This document shows positions 34,714 through 42,452 of a DNA stretch of 64,000 nt, piece after piece. A model generated the notes under the pieces. It ran no database searches, was not told the origin of the DNA, and saw nothing but the letters and a program-made list of their open reading frames with translations. Every line of letters begins with the position of its first letter. Position 1 is the first letter of the stretch. Both the position numbers and the translations under genes were made by a program. Origin of the DNA: Rhodoblastus sp963804045 (GTDB lineage: Bacteria; Pseudomonadota; Alphaproteobacteria; Rhizobiales; Beijerinckiaceae); the NCBI GenBank assembly GCA_963804045.1, contig CAWDOR010000033.1, positions 124,001 through 188,000 of the forward strand. Reading direction: 5' to 3'.

Positions 34714-35505
34714 ATGGCGTTGATCGGGCTTATTCACTGGCCTTTCGTGCTGTCGGGGCTGGGGGTGGGGGCCATGGTCGGCCTCACCGGCGTCGGCGGG
34801 GGCTCGCTGATGACGCCCTTGCTGATCCTGCTGTTCGGCATTCATCCGGCGGCCGCTGTCGGCACGGATCTGTTCTACGCCTGTGTCACCAAGATCGCCG
34901 GCTCCACGGTTCACGGCGCCAACCAGTCCATCGACTGGAAGGTGGTGCGCCGTCTGGCCAGCGGCAGCGCGCCGGCGGCGCTGCTCACCCTGCTGGTTCT
35001 GTCGCGTCTGGGGTTTGAGTCGCGCCACGCCAGTTCCGCCATTTCCACGGCTTTGGGCGTGGCGCTGCTGCTCACCGCCATTTCCCTGGTTTTCCGTCCC
35101 TGGCTGGTGGCGCGTATGGGGCCGGCCTTCGACCGCCTGTCGGAGCGCGCCATAGCGCTTTCAACCGTGGCGCTCGGCGCGGCGCTGGGCGTGCTGGTGA
35201 CCATTTCCTCGGTCGGCGCCGGCGCCATTGGCGTCACCATTCTGCTGATGCTCTATCCGCGCATGCCGACCCTGCGCATCGTCGCCTCCGACATAGCCCA
35301 TGCCGTGCCGCTCACCCTGATCGCCGGCTTCGGCCATTGGGCCATGGGCTCGGTGGACTGGGCGATGCTGCTGTCGCTGCTCTGCGGTTCGATTCCCGGC
35401 GTCGCCCTGGCCAGCCATTTCGCCTCCCGCGCGCCCGACAAGGTGTTGCGGGCGGCGCTGGCGGCGGTGCTGGCGCTGGTCGGGGCCAAGCTCGCCTTTC
35501 AATGA
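34714..35505 (+). CDS. TSUP/TauE-SafE family permease
   Basis: 263 aa from the ATG at 34714, with GGAG eight bases upstream; a GTG at 34702 is the alternative. About eight hydrophobic segments, with the family's duplicated pattern: GAMVGLTGVGGGSLMTPLL in the first half and GVLVTISSVGAGAIGVTIL in the second. TSUP proteins move sulfite, sulfonates or other organic anions across the inner membrane. The substrate cannot be told from sequence. It is followed after 36 bases by two chromate-transporter half genes. Confidence 0.8.
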   Translation: MALIGLIHWPFVLSGLGVGAMVGLTGVGGGSLMTPLLILLFGIHPAAAVGTDLFYACVTKIAGSTVHGANQSIDWKVVRRLASGSAPAALLTLLVLSRLGFESRHASSAISTALGVALLLTAISLVFRPWLVARMGPAFDRLSERAIALSTVALGAALGVLVTISSVGAGAIGVTILLMLYPRMPTLRIVASDIAHAVPLTLIAGFGHWAMGSVDWAMLLSLLCGSIPGVALASHFASRAPDKVLRAALAAVLALVGAKLAFQ

Positions 35506-35541
35506 TCGGCCTGAGGCCGCCGCTCTGCTAAACTGCCGCCC

Positions 35542-36063
35542 ATGCGGCGAATCGATCTTTTCCTCGGTTTTTTCAAGCTCGGCCTGATCGGCTTTGGCGG
35601 CGTCGGCCCCTTGACCCGGCGCATAGTCGTCGAGGAGCGGCGCTGGCTGGACGAAGGCGAATTCGCCGCGCTGCTCGGCCTGTGCCAGGCGCTGCCCGGC
35701 GCCAATACCTGCAATCTCGCGCTGATGCTCGGCGACCGCTTTTGCGGCCCCACCGGCGCTCTGGCGGCGCTCGCCGGCTTGCTGCTGGCGCCGCTGGCGC
35801 TGCTGGCGGCCATAGCCAGTTTTTTCGCCGCCTTCGCCCACAACCCCGACCTGCGCGCCGCGCTGCATGGCGCTTCCGCCGCCGCCGCCGGCCTGGCCCT
35901 GGGCACGGCGATCAAAATGATGAAAAACCTGCCGCGCGAATATTTGCTTTGGGGCGTGTCGGCCCTGGTCTTTGTCGCGACCGCGCTGTTGCGGGCGCCG
36001 CTGCCGCTGGTGCTGGCGGTGCTGGCGCCGGCGAGTTACTGGCTTCATGCGAGGCGCCGATGA
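35542..36063 (+). CDS. Chromate transporter half-protein (ChrA N-type)
   Basis: 173 aa, one CHR domain: FFKLGLIGFGGVGPLTRRI and QALPGANTCNLALMLGDR are typical. Four to six hydrophobic segments. Overlaps the next CHR gene by four bases (ATGA at 36060-36063), so the two halves are made together. Paired short-chain CHR proteins form a functional transporter in other bacteria (chr3N/chr3C type). Chromate efflux is the family assignment; the actual anion is not known. Confidence 0.82.
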   Translation: MRRIDLFLGFFKLGLIGFGGVGPLTRRIVVEERRWLDEGEFAALLGLCQALPGANTCNLALMLGDRFCGPTGALAALAGLLLAPLALLAAIASFFAAFAHNPDLRAALHGASAAAAGLALGTAIKMMKNLPREYLLWGVSALVFVATALLRAPLPLVLAVLAPASYWLHARRR

Positions 36064-36596
36064 ACGATCTGCTCGTCAGGATTTTCCTGCGTTTCGCCGG
36101 AATTTCGCTGCTGGCGGTGGGCGGCGCCGCCGCCGTGCTGCCCGAGGCGCATCGCCAGCTGGTGGAGGGCGAGCATTGGTTCAGCTCGGCGCAATTCTCG
36201 GAAATTTTCGCCATTGCCCAGACCGCGCCGGGGCCCAATGTCATCGTCTTCCCGCTGTTTGGCTGGACGCTCGCGGGATTGCCGGGGCTGATCGCGGCGA
36301 CGCTGGGCATTTTGGGCCCGTCCACGCTGCTGGTTCTGCTGGTGTCGCGCGCCCTGCGCCGCAACGCCGGGGCGCTCTGGCTGAAACACCTGAAACAGGC
36401 GCTGATTCCTTTGGCGGTCGGGCTGATGGCCGCCAATGGCTATGTGCTTGCGCGCGGCGCCGATACGGGGCGGCTGACCGCATTCATCACTTTTGTCGCC
36501 GCCGGCTTTGTCGTCTATTCCTCGCGCAGCCCGCTCTGGGCCATGGCCGCCGGCGCGGCGCTGACGCTCGCCGCTGGCCGGTACGGATTCCTTTAG
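36060..36596 (+). CDS. Chromate transporter half-protein (ChrA C-type)
   Basis: 178 aa from the ATG at 36060, which overlaps the stop of its partner. FLRFAGISLLAVGGAAAVLPE and IAQTAPGPNVIVFPLFGW are the CHR-domain counterparts of the motifs in the preceding gene. Predicted to pair with it in opposite membrane topology. The D-amino acid aminotransferase gene begins 13 bases after its stop. Confidence 0.82.
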   Translation: MNDLLVRIFLRFAGISLLAVGGAAAVLPEAHRQLVEGEHWFSSAQFSEIFAIAQTAPGPNVIVFPLFGWTLAGLPGLIAATLGILGPSTLLVLLVSRALRRNAGALWLKHLKQALIPLAVGLMAANGYVLARGADTGRLTAFITFVAAGFVVYSSRSPLWAMAAGAALTLAAGRYGFL

Positions 36597-36609
36597 ACAG
36601 GACGAAAAC

Positions 36610-37470
36610 ATGAGCCGCATCGCCTATGTCAATGGCCGCTACGTCCGCCACGCCGAGGCCGGCGTTTCCATCGACGACCGCGCCTTGCTGTTTTCCGACG
36701 GCATTTACGAGGTCGTGGAGATTTTCGCCGGCGCCTTGATCGACGAACAGGGCCATCTCGACCGTCTGGCGCGCTCGGCGCGGGAATTGCGGCTGCATTT
36801 GCCTATGGGCGAAGCGGCGCTGAAATTCGTGTTGCGCCAGCTCGTCGCCCGCAATCGCGTGCGCTTTGGCCATGTCTATCTGCAAGTCACCCGCGGCGCG
36901 GCCAAGCGCGAACATGTGTTTCCGGACGAGGGGACGCCGGCGACCCTGATCGGTTTCGCGCAAAGGCACGACGCCCTCGCCGGCGAGGCCAAGGCGCGCA
37001 AGGGCGTGGCGGCGATCAGCCTGCCGGACATCCGCTGGAAGCGGCCCGACATCAAGACGACAAGCCTGCTGGCCAATGTTCTGGCCAAGCAGCAGGCCCG
37101 CGAGGCCGGCGCCTATGAGGCCTGGCTGGTCGATGGCGCGGGCCTGGTCACCGAGGGTGCGTCGAGCAACGCCTGGATCGTCGAGTCCTCCGGCGCGCTC
37201 GTCACCCGGCCGGCGGATGGCGCGATTCTCGCGGGAATCACCCGCGCCCGGCTGCTTCGCCTCGCCGAAGCCCAGGGACTCCGCGTCGTCGAACGCGCCT
37301 TTACCGTCGCGGAAACCTATGAGGCGCAAGAAGCTTTCATCAGCGGCGCCACCACTCTGGTCATGCCGGTGGTCGCTTTGGACGGGCGCCCGATCGGCTC
37401 GGGCGTCCCCGGTCCGACCGCTCTGGCCCTGCGCGCCGCCTTCCACGATTTCGCCGCAAAAAGCCCCTAA
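36610..37470 (+). CDS. dat: D-amino acid (D-alanine) aminotransferase, class IV PLP enzyme
   Basis: 286 aa. Class IV fold: N-terminal YVNGRYVRHAEAGVSIDDR, catalytic PLP lysine in DIKTTSLLANV (about residue 139), and the phosphate-binding EGASSNAWIV. Interconverts D-alanine and D-glutamate with 2-oxo acids, supplying D-amino acids for peptidoglycan. Branched-chain aminotransferase is the main alternative, but the RWKRPDIKTTS segment and the dat-hfq-hflX order seen in other Rhizobiales favour D-alanine. Confidence 0.82.
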   Translation: MSRIAYVNGRYVRHAEAGVSIDDRALLFSDGIYEVVEIFAGALIDEQGHLDRLARSARELRLHLPMGEAALKFVLRQLVARNRVRFGHVYLQVTRGAAKREHVFPDEGTPATLIGFAQRHDALAGEAKARKGVAAISLPDIRWKRPDIKTTSLLANVLAKQQAREAGAYEAWLVDGAGLVTEGASSNAWIVESSGALVTRPADGAILAGITRARLLRLAEAQGLRVVERAFTVAETYEAQEAFISGATTLVMPVVALDGRPIGSGVPGPTALALRAAFHDFAAKSP

Positions 37471-37622
37471 TGCTCTGGAAATTCATGGAAGAGGAAAAGA
37501 AACCCTTGCCTAATTGTCGGGCTTGGGCATTTTATAAGCCTTCGCGCTAGGGCGGCGCGAATATTGCAATACCGTCGACATGCCGTTCAACAACGGGCGT
37601 CAAGAAAATGAATGGAAAAAAC

Positions 37623-37877
37623 ATGGCGGTCGAACGCACACCCAATCTTCAAGACACGTTTCTCAATTTCGTTCGCAAAAACAAGATTCCTCTGACGATT
37701 TTCCTGGTCAACGGCGTCAAGTTGCAGGGCGTGGTCAGCTGGTTCGACAATTTCTGCGTGTTGTTGCGCCGCGATGGGCATTCGCAGCTGGTTTACAAGC
37801 ACGCCATCTCCACGATCATGCCGGGCCATCCCATCCAGATGTTCGATCCGGCCGATGAAACGCAGGAAGCGAAGTAA
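37623..37877 (+). CDS. hfq: RNA chaperone Hfq
   Basis: 84 aa Sm-like hexameric protein that pairs small RNAs with mRNAs. NLQDTFLNFVRKNKIPLTIFL (Sm1) and the YKHAISTI Sm2 motif are present. Start taken at the second ATG (37623, MAVERTPNLQ) because it matches the family; an ATG five codons earlier is also possible, and neither has a strong ribosome-binding site. In the 152-base gap upstream (37471-37622) a TATAAG at 37533-37538 is a possible -10, but no good -35 is seen. Confidence 0.95.
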   Translation: MAVERTPNLQDTFLNFVRKNKIPLTIFLVNGVKLQGVVSWFDNFCVLLRRDGHSQLVYKHAISTIMPGHPIQMFDPADETQEAK

Positions 37878-37901
37878 CGGTTACGTGAGGTTTTTTCCTC
37901 T

Positions 37902-39281
37902 TTGAGCGCAACTCCGGTTTTCGGCGGCGAGGTCTGGACCCCCAAGGGCGCCCGGACCCGCGCGCTTGTCGTCGGCCCCTATCTCAGCGATCGCGCCGCG
38001 ACCCATGCCGCAAGCCGCGGCGACAGCCTGAAACCCCTGCGCTCGCAACAGGCGCGCATGGCCGAGGCCGAAGGCCTGGCGCTCGCCATCGACGTCGATC
38101 TGGTCGGCGCCGAACTGGCGCTGCTGCCGCAAATCAGGCCGGCGACCTATCTCGGCAAGGGCAAGGTCGAGGAGATCGCCGCCCTGGTCAAGGAGAGCGA
38201 GGTCGATCTGGTCGTGGTCGATTGCGCGCTCTCGCCGGTGCAGCAGCGCAATCTGGAAAAGGAGTTCGGGGCCAAGGTCATCGACCGCACCGGCCTGATC
38301 CTGGAGATTTTCGGCGAACGCGCCCGCACCCGCGAGGGTTCGCTTCAGGTCGAACTCGCCCATCTCACCTATCAGAAATCGCGGCTGGTGCGCTCCTGGA
38401 CCCATCTGGAGCGCCAGCGCGGCGGCTTCGGCTTCCTCGGCGGCCCCGGCGAGACCCAGATCGAGACCGACCGCCGGCTGATTCAGGAGCGCATGAGCCG
38501 GATCGAACGCGATCTCGATCAGGTCAAGCGCACCCGGGGCCTGCACCGCAAGAGCCGCCGCGACGTGCCTTTCCCCATCGTCGCCCTGGTCGGCTACACC
38601 AATGCCGGCAAATCCAGCCTGTTCAACCGGCTGACGGAAGCCGACGTCTTCGCCCAGGATCTGCTGTTCGCCACGCTCGACCCCACCTTGCGCGGGCTGA
38701 AACTGCCGCATGGCGGCAAGGTCATCCTCTCGGATACCGTGGGTTTCATTTCCGATCTGCCGCATATGCTGGTGTCCGCCTTCCGCGCCACGCTGGAAGA
38801 GGTGCTGGAAGCCGACGTCATTCTCCATATTCGCGACATCGCCCATGAGGACGCCGAGGCGCAGGGCGCCGATGTCGAGAAAATCCTCGGCGAATTGGGC
38901 ATAGACGCGCATGATCCCCGGCTGATCGAAATCTGGAACAAGATCGATCTGCTGCCGGTCGAGGAGCGCGACCGCTTGCGCGAAACCGCGGCGCGCCGCC
39001 CGGAATTCGAGCGCCCCGTCGCCTTGTCCGCGCTCAGCGGCGAGGGAATTCCCGCTTTGCTGGAGGCCGTCGAGGCCCGCATCGGCCGCGACCGGGCGCT
39101 GATCGAGCTGCGGCTCGACGCCGCCGATGGCGAGGGCCAGGCCTGGCTCTACGCCCATGCCGAGGTTTTGAGCCGCGACACCGAAGAAAATGGCGACGCC
39201 CTGTTCCGCATTCGCGTCCCCTCGGAAAGCCGTCCTCGGCTGGAGCGCCGCTTCCCGCACAGATTACGCGATCTTAACTGA
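37902..39281 (+). CDS. hflX: GTPase HflX
   Basis: 459 aa from the TTG at 37902; no ATG fits the start of the conserved part, but the exact start is uncertain. HflX N-terminal domain, then the glycine-rich linker GGPGETQIETDRR, then the GTPase domain with G1 GYTNAGKSS, G3 DTVGF and G4 NKID. HflX splits stalled 70S ribosomes, particularly after heat stress. It follows hfq by 24 bases, the usual arrangement, and is probably co-transcribed with it. Confidence 0.95.
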   Translation: MSATPVFGGEVWTPKGARTRALVVGPYLSDRAATHAASRGDSLKPLRSQQARMAEAEGLALAIDVDLVGAELALLPQIRPATYLGKGKVEEIAALVKESEVDLVVVDCALSPVQQRNLEKEFGAKVIDRTGLILEIFGERARTREGSLQVELAHLTYQKSRLVRSWTHLERQRGGFGFLGGPGETQIETDRRLIQERMSRIERDLDQVKRTRGLHRKSRRDVPFPIVALVGYTNAGKSSLFNRLTEADVFAQDLLFATLDPTLRGLKLPHGGKVILSDTVGFISDLPHMLVSAFRATLEEVLEADVILHIRDIAHEDAEAQGADVEKILGELGIDAHDPRLIEIWNKIDLLPVEERDRLRETAARRPEFERPVALSALSGEGIPALLEAVEARIGRDRALIELRLDAADGEGQAWLYAHAEVLSRDTEENGDALFRIRVPSESRPRLERRFPHRLRDLN

Positions 39282-39321
39282 CGCGGCGTTACGCTGGCCC
39301 AACTCAACCCCGGGAATGGCC

Positions 39322-40380
39322 ATGGAAGACCCGCCGCTTCATCGTCCCGCGCTCTCCGTCGTCGTCCCCTGTTTCAACGAGGAACAGGGCCTGCCGGCCT
39401 TTGTCGCGCGCATGACCGCCGCCTGCCAGGCCCATGCCGGCGGCGCCTATGAAATCCTGCTGGTCAACGATGGCTCGCGCGACGCCACCTGGCCCTGCAT
39501 TCAGGCGCAAAGCCGGCTCAATCCCGGCGTCGTCGGCGTCAATCTGTCGCGCAACCACGGCCACCAGCTCGCGGTCACGGCGGGACTGTCGCTGGCGCGC
39601 GGCGAACGCGTGCTGATCATCGACGCCGATCTGCAAGACCCGCCGGAACTGCTGGGCGCGATGATGGCGCGCATGGACGAGGGTTTCGATGTGGTCTATG
39701 GCCGCCGCAAGCGCCGCGACGGCGAAACCGCCGCCAAGCGCGCCACGGCCTTTTTGTTCTACCGCCTGCTCGACCGGCTGTCCGACGTCAAGATTCCCGT
39801 CGATACCGGCGACTTCAGGCTGATGAACCGCGTGCTGGTCGACCGGCTCAACGCCATGCCCGAACAGGATCGCTTTTTGCGCGGCATGGTCGCCTGGCTC
39901 GGCGGCCGCCAGAGCGAGCTGCTGTTCGACCGCGATCCGCGTTTCGCCGGCGAGACCGGCTATTCCCTGGGCAAGATGCTGAAACTGGCCATGGCCGGGC
40001 TCACCAGCTTCTCCACCGCGCCCTTGCAGCTCGCGGCCCTGCTGACGGGCTGCGGCATGATTTTCGGTTTTGGCGTGGGACTTTACGCCATTCTCGGCGC
40101 GATCTTCGGCCATGTCGCGCCGGGCTGGACCTCGCTGGCGCTGATCGTCGCCATTTTCTCCACGGCGCAAATGGCCTGCCTGGCGGTGCTCAGCGTCTAT
40201 GTCGGGCGCATTTTCGTTCAGGTGAAGGCGCGTCCGCTCTATCTGATAGACGAATTGGCGCAGCCGGCGGCGCGCGTCGGGCTTTCAGCGCCGCGTGGGG
40301 ATTTGGCCGCGCCGCGTGGCGATCTGGCCGCGCCGCAACCCGCCGCCCCCCTGGCTGAGGAGATGAAAAAGCGTGCTTGA
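39322..40380 (+). CDS. Membrane-anchored GT2 glycosyltransferase (DPM1/GtrB-like)
   Basis: 352 aa from the ATG at 39322 (GGGA six bases upstream; ATG at 39316 is the alternative). GT-A domain: SVVVPCFNEEQGL, LLVNDGSRD and the metal-binding IDADLQDPPE; two C-terminal hydrophobic segments (about 235-300) place it in the inner membrane. Such enzymes move a sugar from a nucleotide donor to polyprenyl phosphate. The tail carries a duplicated Ala-Pro-Arg-Gly-Asp-Leu-Ala unit. Its last codons overlap the next gene, a methyltransferase. Confidence 0.83.
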   Translation: MEDPPLHRPALSVVVPCFNEEQGLPAFVARMTAACQAHAGGAYEILLVNDGSRDATWPCIQAQSRLNPGVVGVNLSRNHGHQLAVTAGLSLARGERVLIIDADLQDPPELLGAMMARMDEGFDVVYGRRKRRDGETAAKRATAFLFYRLLDRLSDVKIPVDTGDFRLMNRVLVDRLNAMPEQDRFLRGMVAWLGGRQSELLFDRDPRFAGETGYSLGKMLKLAMAGLTSFSTAPLQLAALLTGCGMIFGFGVGLYAILGAIFGHVAPGWTSLALIVAIFSTAQMACLAVLSVYVGRIFVQVKARPLYLIDELAQPAARVGLSAPRGDLAAPRGDLAAPQPAAPLAEEMKKRA

Positions 40381-41065
40381 GGCCGAGTTCGACAAATTCG
40401 CCGACGATTATAGCGCCGCTCATGAGCGCAATTTGCGCGTCACCGGCGAGAAGCCCGAGGTCTTCGCCCGGGCCAAGGCTGCGGCGCTGCGCGAGGCGGT
40501 GAAGGCTTTTGGCCTGGCCGAGCCCGGAACCCTGCTGGATTTCGGCTCAGGCGTCGGCGTCTCGTTGCCGCATTTGAAAAGCGAATTCCCGGATACCGCG
40601 TTGACCGCCTTCGACGTGTCGGCGCGCAGTCTCGACATGTCCCGGCTGCGCAATGGCGCCATCGCCGAATTCGTCGCCGGCAACTCGCTCGCCGCGCTGG
40701 AGGGGCGCAAATTCGACGCGATCTTCACCGCCTGCGTGTTCCATCACATTCCCCCCGAGCTGCATGGCCAGATTTTCGCGCAATTGCGGGGCCTGCTGTC
40801 ACAGGGCGGGCTGATGATCGTCTTCGAGCATAATCCGCTCAATCCGGTCACCCGGCATATTGTCCGCACCTGCCCCTTCGACGAAAACGCAGTTCTGATC
40901 GGCGCCGGGACCCTGGCCCAGCGCCAGCGCGACGCCGGCTTTGAGGATGTGCGGGTCCGCTACACCGGCTTTTTTCCGGGGTTTTTGCGCGCCCTGCGGC
41001 CCTTGGAGCGCGGCTTGAGCGGGCTGCCGATCGGCGCGCAATATTTCACGACGGCGCGCGGCTGA
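40373..41065 (+). CDS. Class I SAM-dependent methyltransferase
   Basis: 230 aa from the GTG at 40373, which overlaps the end of the glycosyltransferase gene by eight bases with GGAG upstream. SAM-binding motif I is LLDFGSGVGVSLPHL; ALTAFDVSARSLDMS and FDAIFTACVFHHIPP follow as motifs II and post-II. The substrate is unknown. Coupling to a polyprenyl-sugar GT suggests modification of a lipid-linked sugar or lipid, which is inference. The 3' end overlaps the convergent PAP2 gene by 20 bases. Confidence 0.82.
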   Translation: MLEAEFDKFADDYSAAHERNLRVTGEKPEVFARAKAAALREAVKAFGLAEPGTLLDFGSGVGVSLPHLKSEFPDTALTAFDVSARSLDMSRLRNGAIAEFVAGNSLAALEGRKFDAIFTACVFHHIPPELHGQIFAQLRGLLSQGGLMIVFEHNPLNPVTRHIVRTCPFDENAVLIGAGTLAQRQRDAGFEDVRVRYTGFFPGFLRALRPLERGLSGLPIGAQYFTTARG

Positions 41066-41687
41066 GTTTGACCCGCGCGACCAGCAGGCCGATGGAAACG
41101 CCGAGCAGGGCGCCGGCCAAAATATCGCTGAGCCAGTGATAATCGGCGCCGAGCAGGCCGATCCCGACCAGCAAGGCCAACAGCGGGGCGAGGGGCCGCA
41201 GGCGCGGCGCCAGCACCCAGAGCGCGGCGGCGAAAGCGGCGGCGACCGTCTCATGACCCGAAGGGAAGGCGGCCCAGCCGGCCCCGCCATGGAAGGGAAA
41301 AAACCCAAAGGTTCCGTCGCCGATGAAGGACGGATTGCCGCAGGTGAAAGTTTCCGGCCAGGTGCGGCCGAAAGCCAGTTTCAGCAGCTCCTTGGCGCCC
41401 AACGCCGCCAGCACCGCCAGCGACAGCCGCAGGATTTTCTCGCTGGCCGGTCCAATAGCGGCGCCGCGCCAAGAAATCTGGAGCGCCCAGATCAGGCCGG
41501 CGAGGGCGAACAGGTCGAGAAAATCGACGATCCGGGTCATCAGGACAAAGGGCTGCCGCGCATTGTGGAAATGGGCGAAAGCCAGGCGCGCCAGCGGCTG
41601 ATCGGCGAAAACATAGGCGAGAGCGGTCGCGGCCAGGGCCGCGAGACCCAGCAAGGCGGGTTTGGCAGGGGCGGGCAGGCGGTTCAT
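41046..41687 (-). CDS. PAP2 superfamily membrane phosphatase
   Basis: 213 aa from an ATG at 41687 (41690 is equally possible), with TTGAGGGAC upstream. Five to six hydrophobic segments. The three acid-phosphatase signatures are present: KLAFGRTWP (motif 1), PSGHET (motif 2) and ADYHWLSDILAGA (motif 3, catalytic His). Likely dephosphorylates an isoprenyl pyrophosphate or a phospholipid phosphate on the outer face of the inner membrane. The 3' ends of this gene and the methyltransferase overlap tail to tail. Confidence 0.85.
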   Translation of the reverse strand: MNRLPAPAKPALLGLAALAATALAYVFADQPLARLAFAHFHNARQPFVLMTRIVDFLDLFALAGLIWALQISWRGAAIGPASEKILRLSLAVLAALGAKELLKLAFGRTWPETFTCGNPSFIGDGTFGFFPFHGGAGWAAFPSGHETVAAAFAAALWVLAPRLRPLAPLLALLVGIGLLGADYHWLSDILAGALLGVSIGLLVARVKLSRAPS

Positions 41688-41754
41688 CATGTCCCTCAAG
41701 GCGTCGCGAAGGCCAATGAAATCGATTCCCGTGACAGGATGATGCGCCGGCGCC

Positions 41755-42452
41755 TCAGGCCTGCAACAGGTCGCGCCGCCAGACGCCGCGCTGCCTGTGG
41801 AAGAGGGGGACCGGAGCGAAGCGGCTCAGGCCGGCCTCGATCCGGGCGCGGACTTCCTGCACCACGCGCAGCGTCATTTCGTGCAGATCGTAGCTCTCTG
41901 CGCGGTCGAGCGGCGCCCAGACCAGTTCGGTCAGCTCCGCGCCCTCGTGAACCACGCCCTCGATCTGCGCGGCGATATTTTTGGCGTCGGCGAGGAAGAA
42001 TTCTTGTGTCGAAGCGCCGGGGCATGATCGGCGGGGTGATGGCGCGCGTGACGAAATGCATCCCGCTCAGCTCGGGCAGCAGGCCCTGCGTGGCATAATC
42101 GCTCCATCCGCCGGGGGCCTTGGCCGGGCCGCCGAACTCCGAGACGCCCAGCGCCAGACCGGTCTCCTCAAAACATTCGCGGATCGCGGCCAGCGCCAAG
42201 GCGCGGGGGAAATCCTCTTTCTTGCCGGAGACGCCGCGCATCAGCCGCGCCTCGTCGCGGGAATTCGAGCGCCCCGGCAACGGTCATGGCGCGGTCGCCG
42301 CGCTCCAGCCGCCCGCCGGGAAAGACGAATTTGCCGGGGATGAATTTGAGGTTTGCGTTGCGCTTGCCAATGAGCACGCGGGCTTTTTTGCCCTTGCCAT
42401 CGATCAAAACGATGGAGGCAGCGTCCTTGGGGCGGGGAGGGCGAGCAGTCAT
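41755..42452 (-). CDS. Nudix hydrolase, two frameshifts as read
   Basis: Starts ATG at 42452, overlapping the rnr stop (ATGA). Three frames join: MTARPPRPKDAASIV to GALE (frame 1); SRDEARLMRGVSG through IRECFEETGLAL to RRFDTR (frame 2); FFLADAKNIA to the end (frame 3). Each switch occurs at a GAATTC (42261-42266 and 41998-42003). Shortening each to GAATC restores one 231-aa protein. RECFEETG is the core of the Nudix box, with FPGGRLE further upstream; the spacing resembles the NUDT7/19-type with a long insertion, so a CoA-ester or similar pyrophosphate substrate is possible. Probably intact in the cell and co-transcribed with rnr. Confidence 0.75.
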
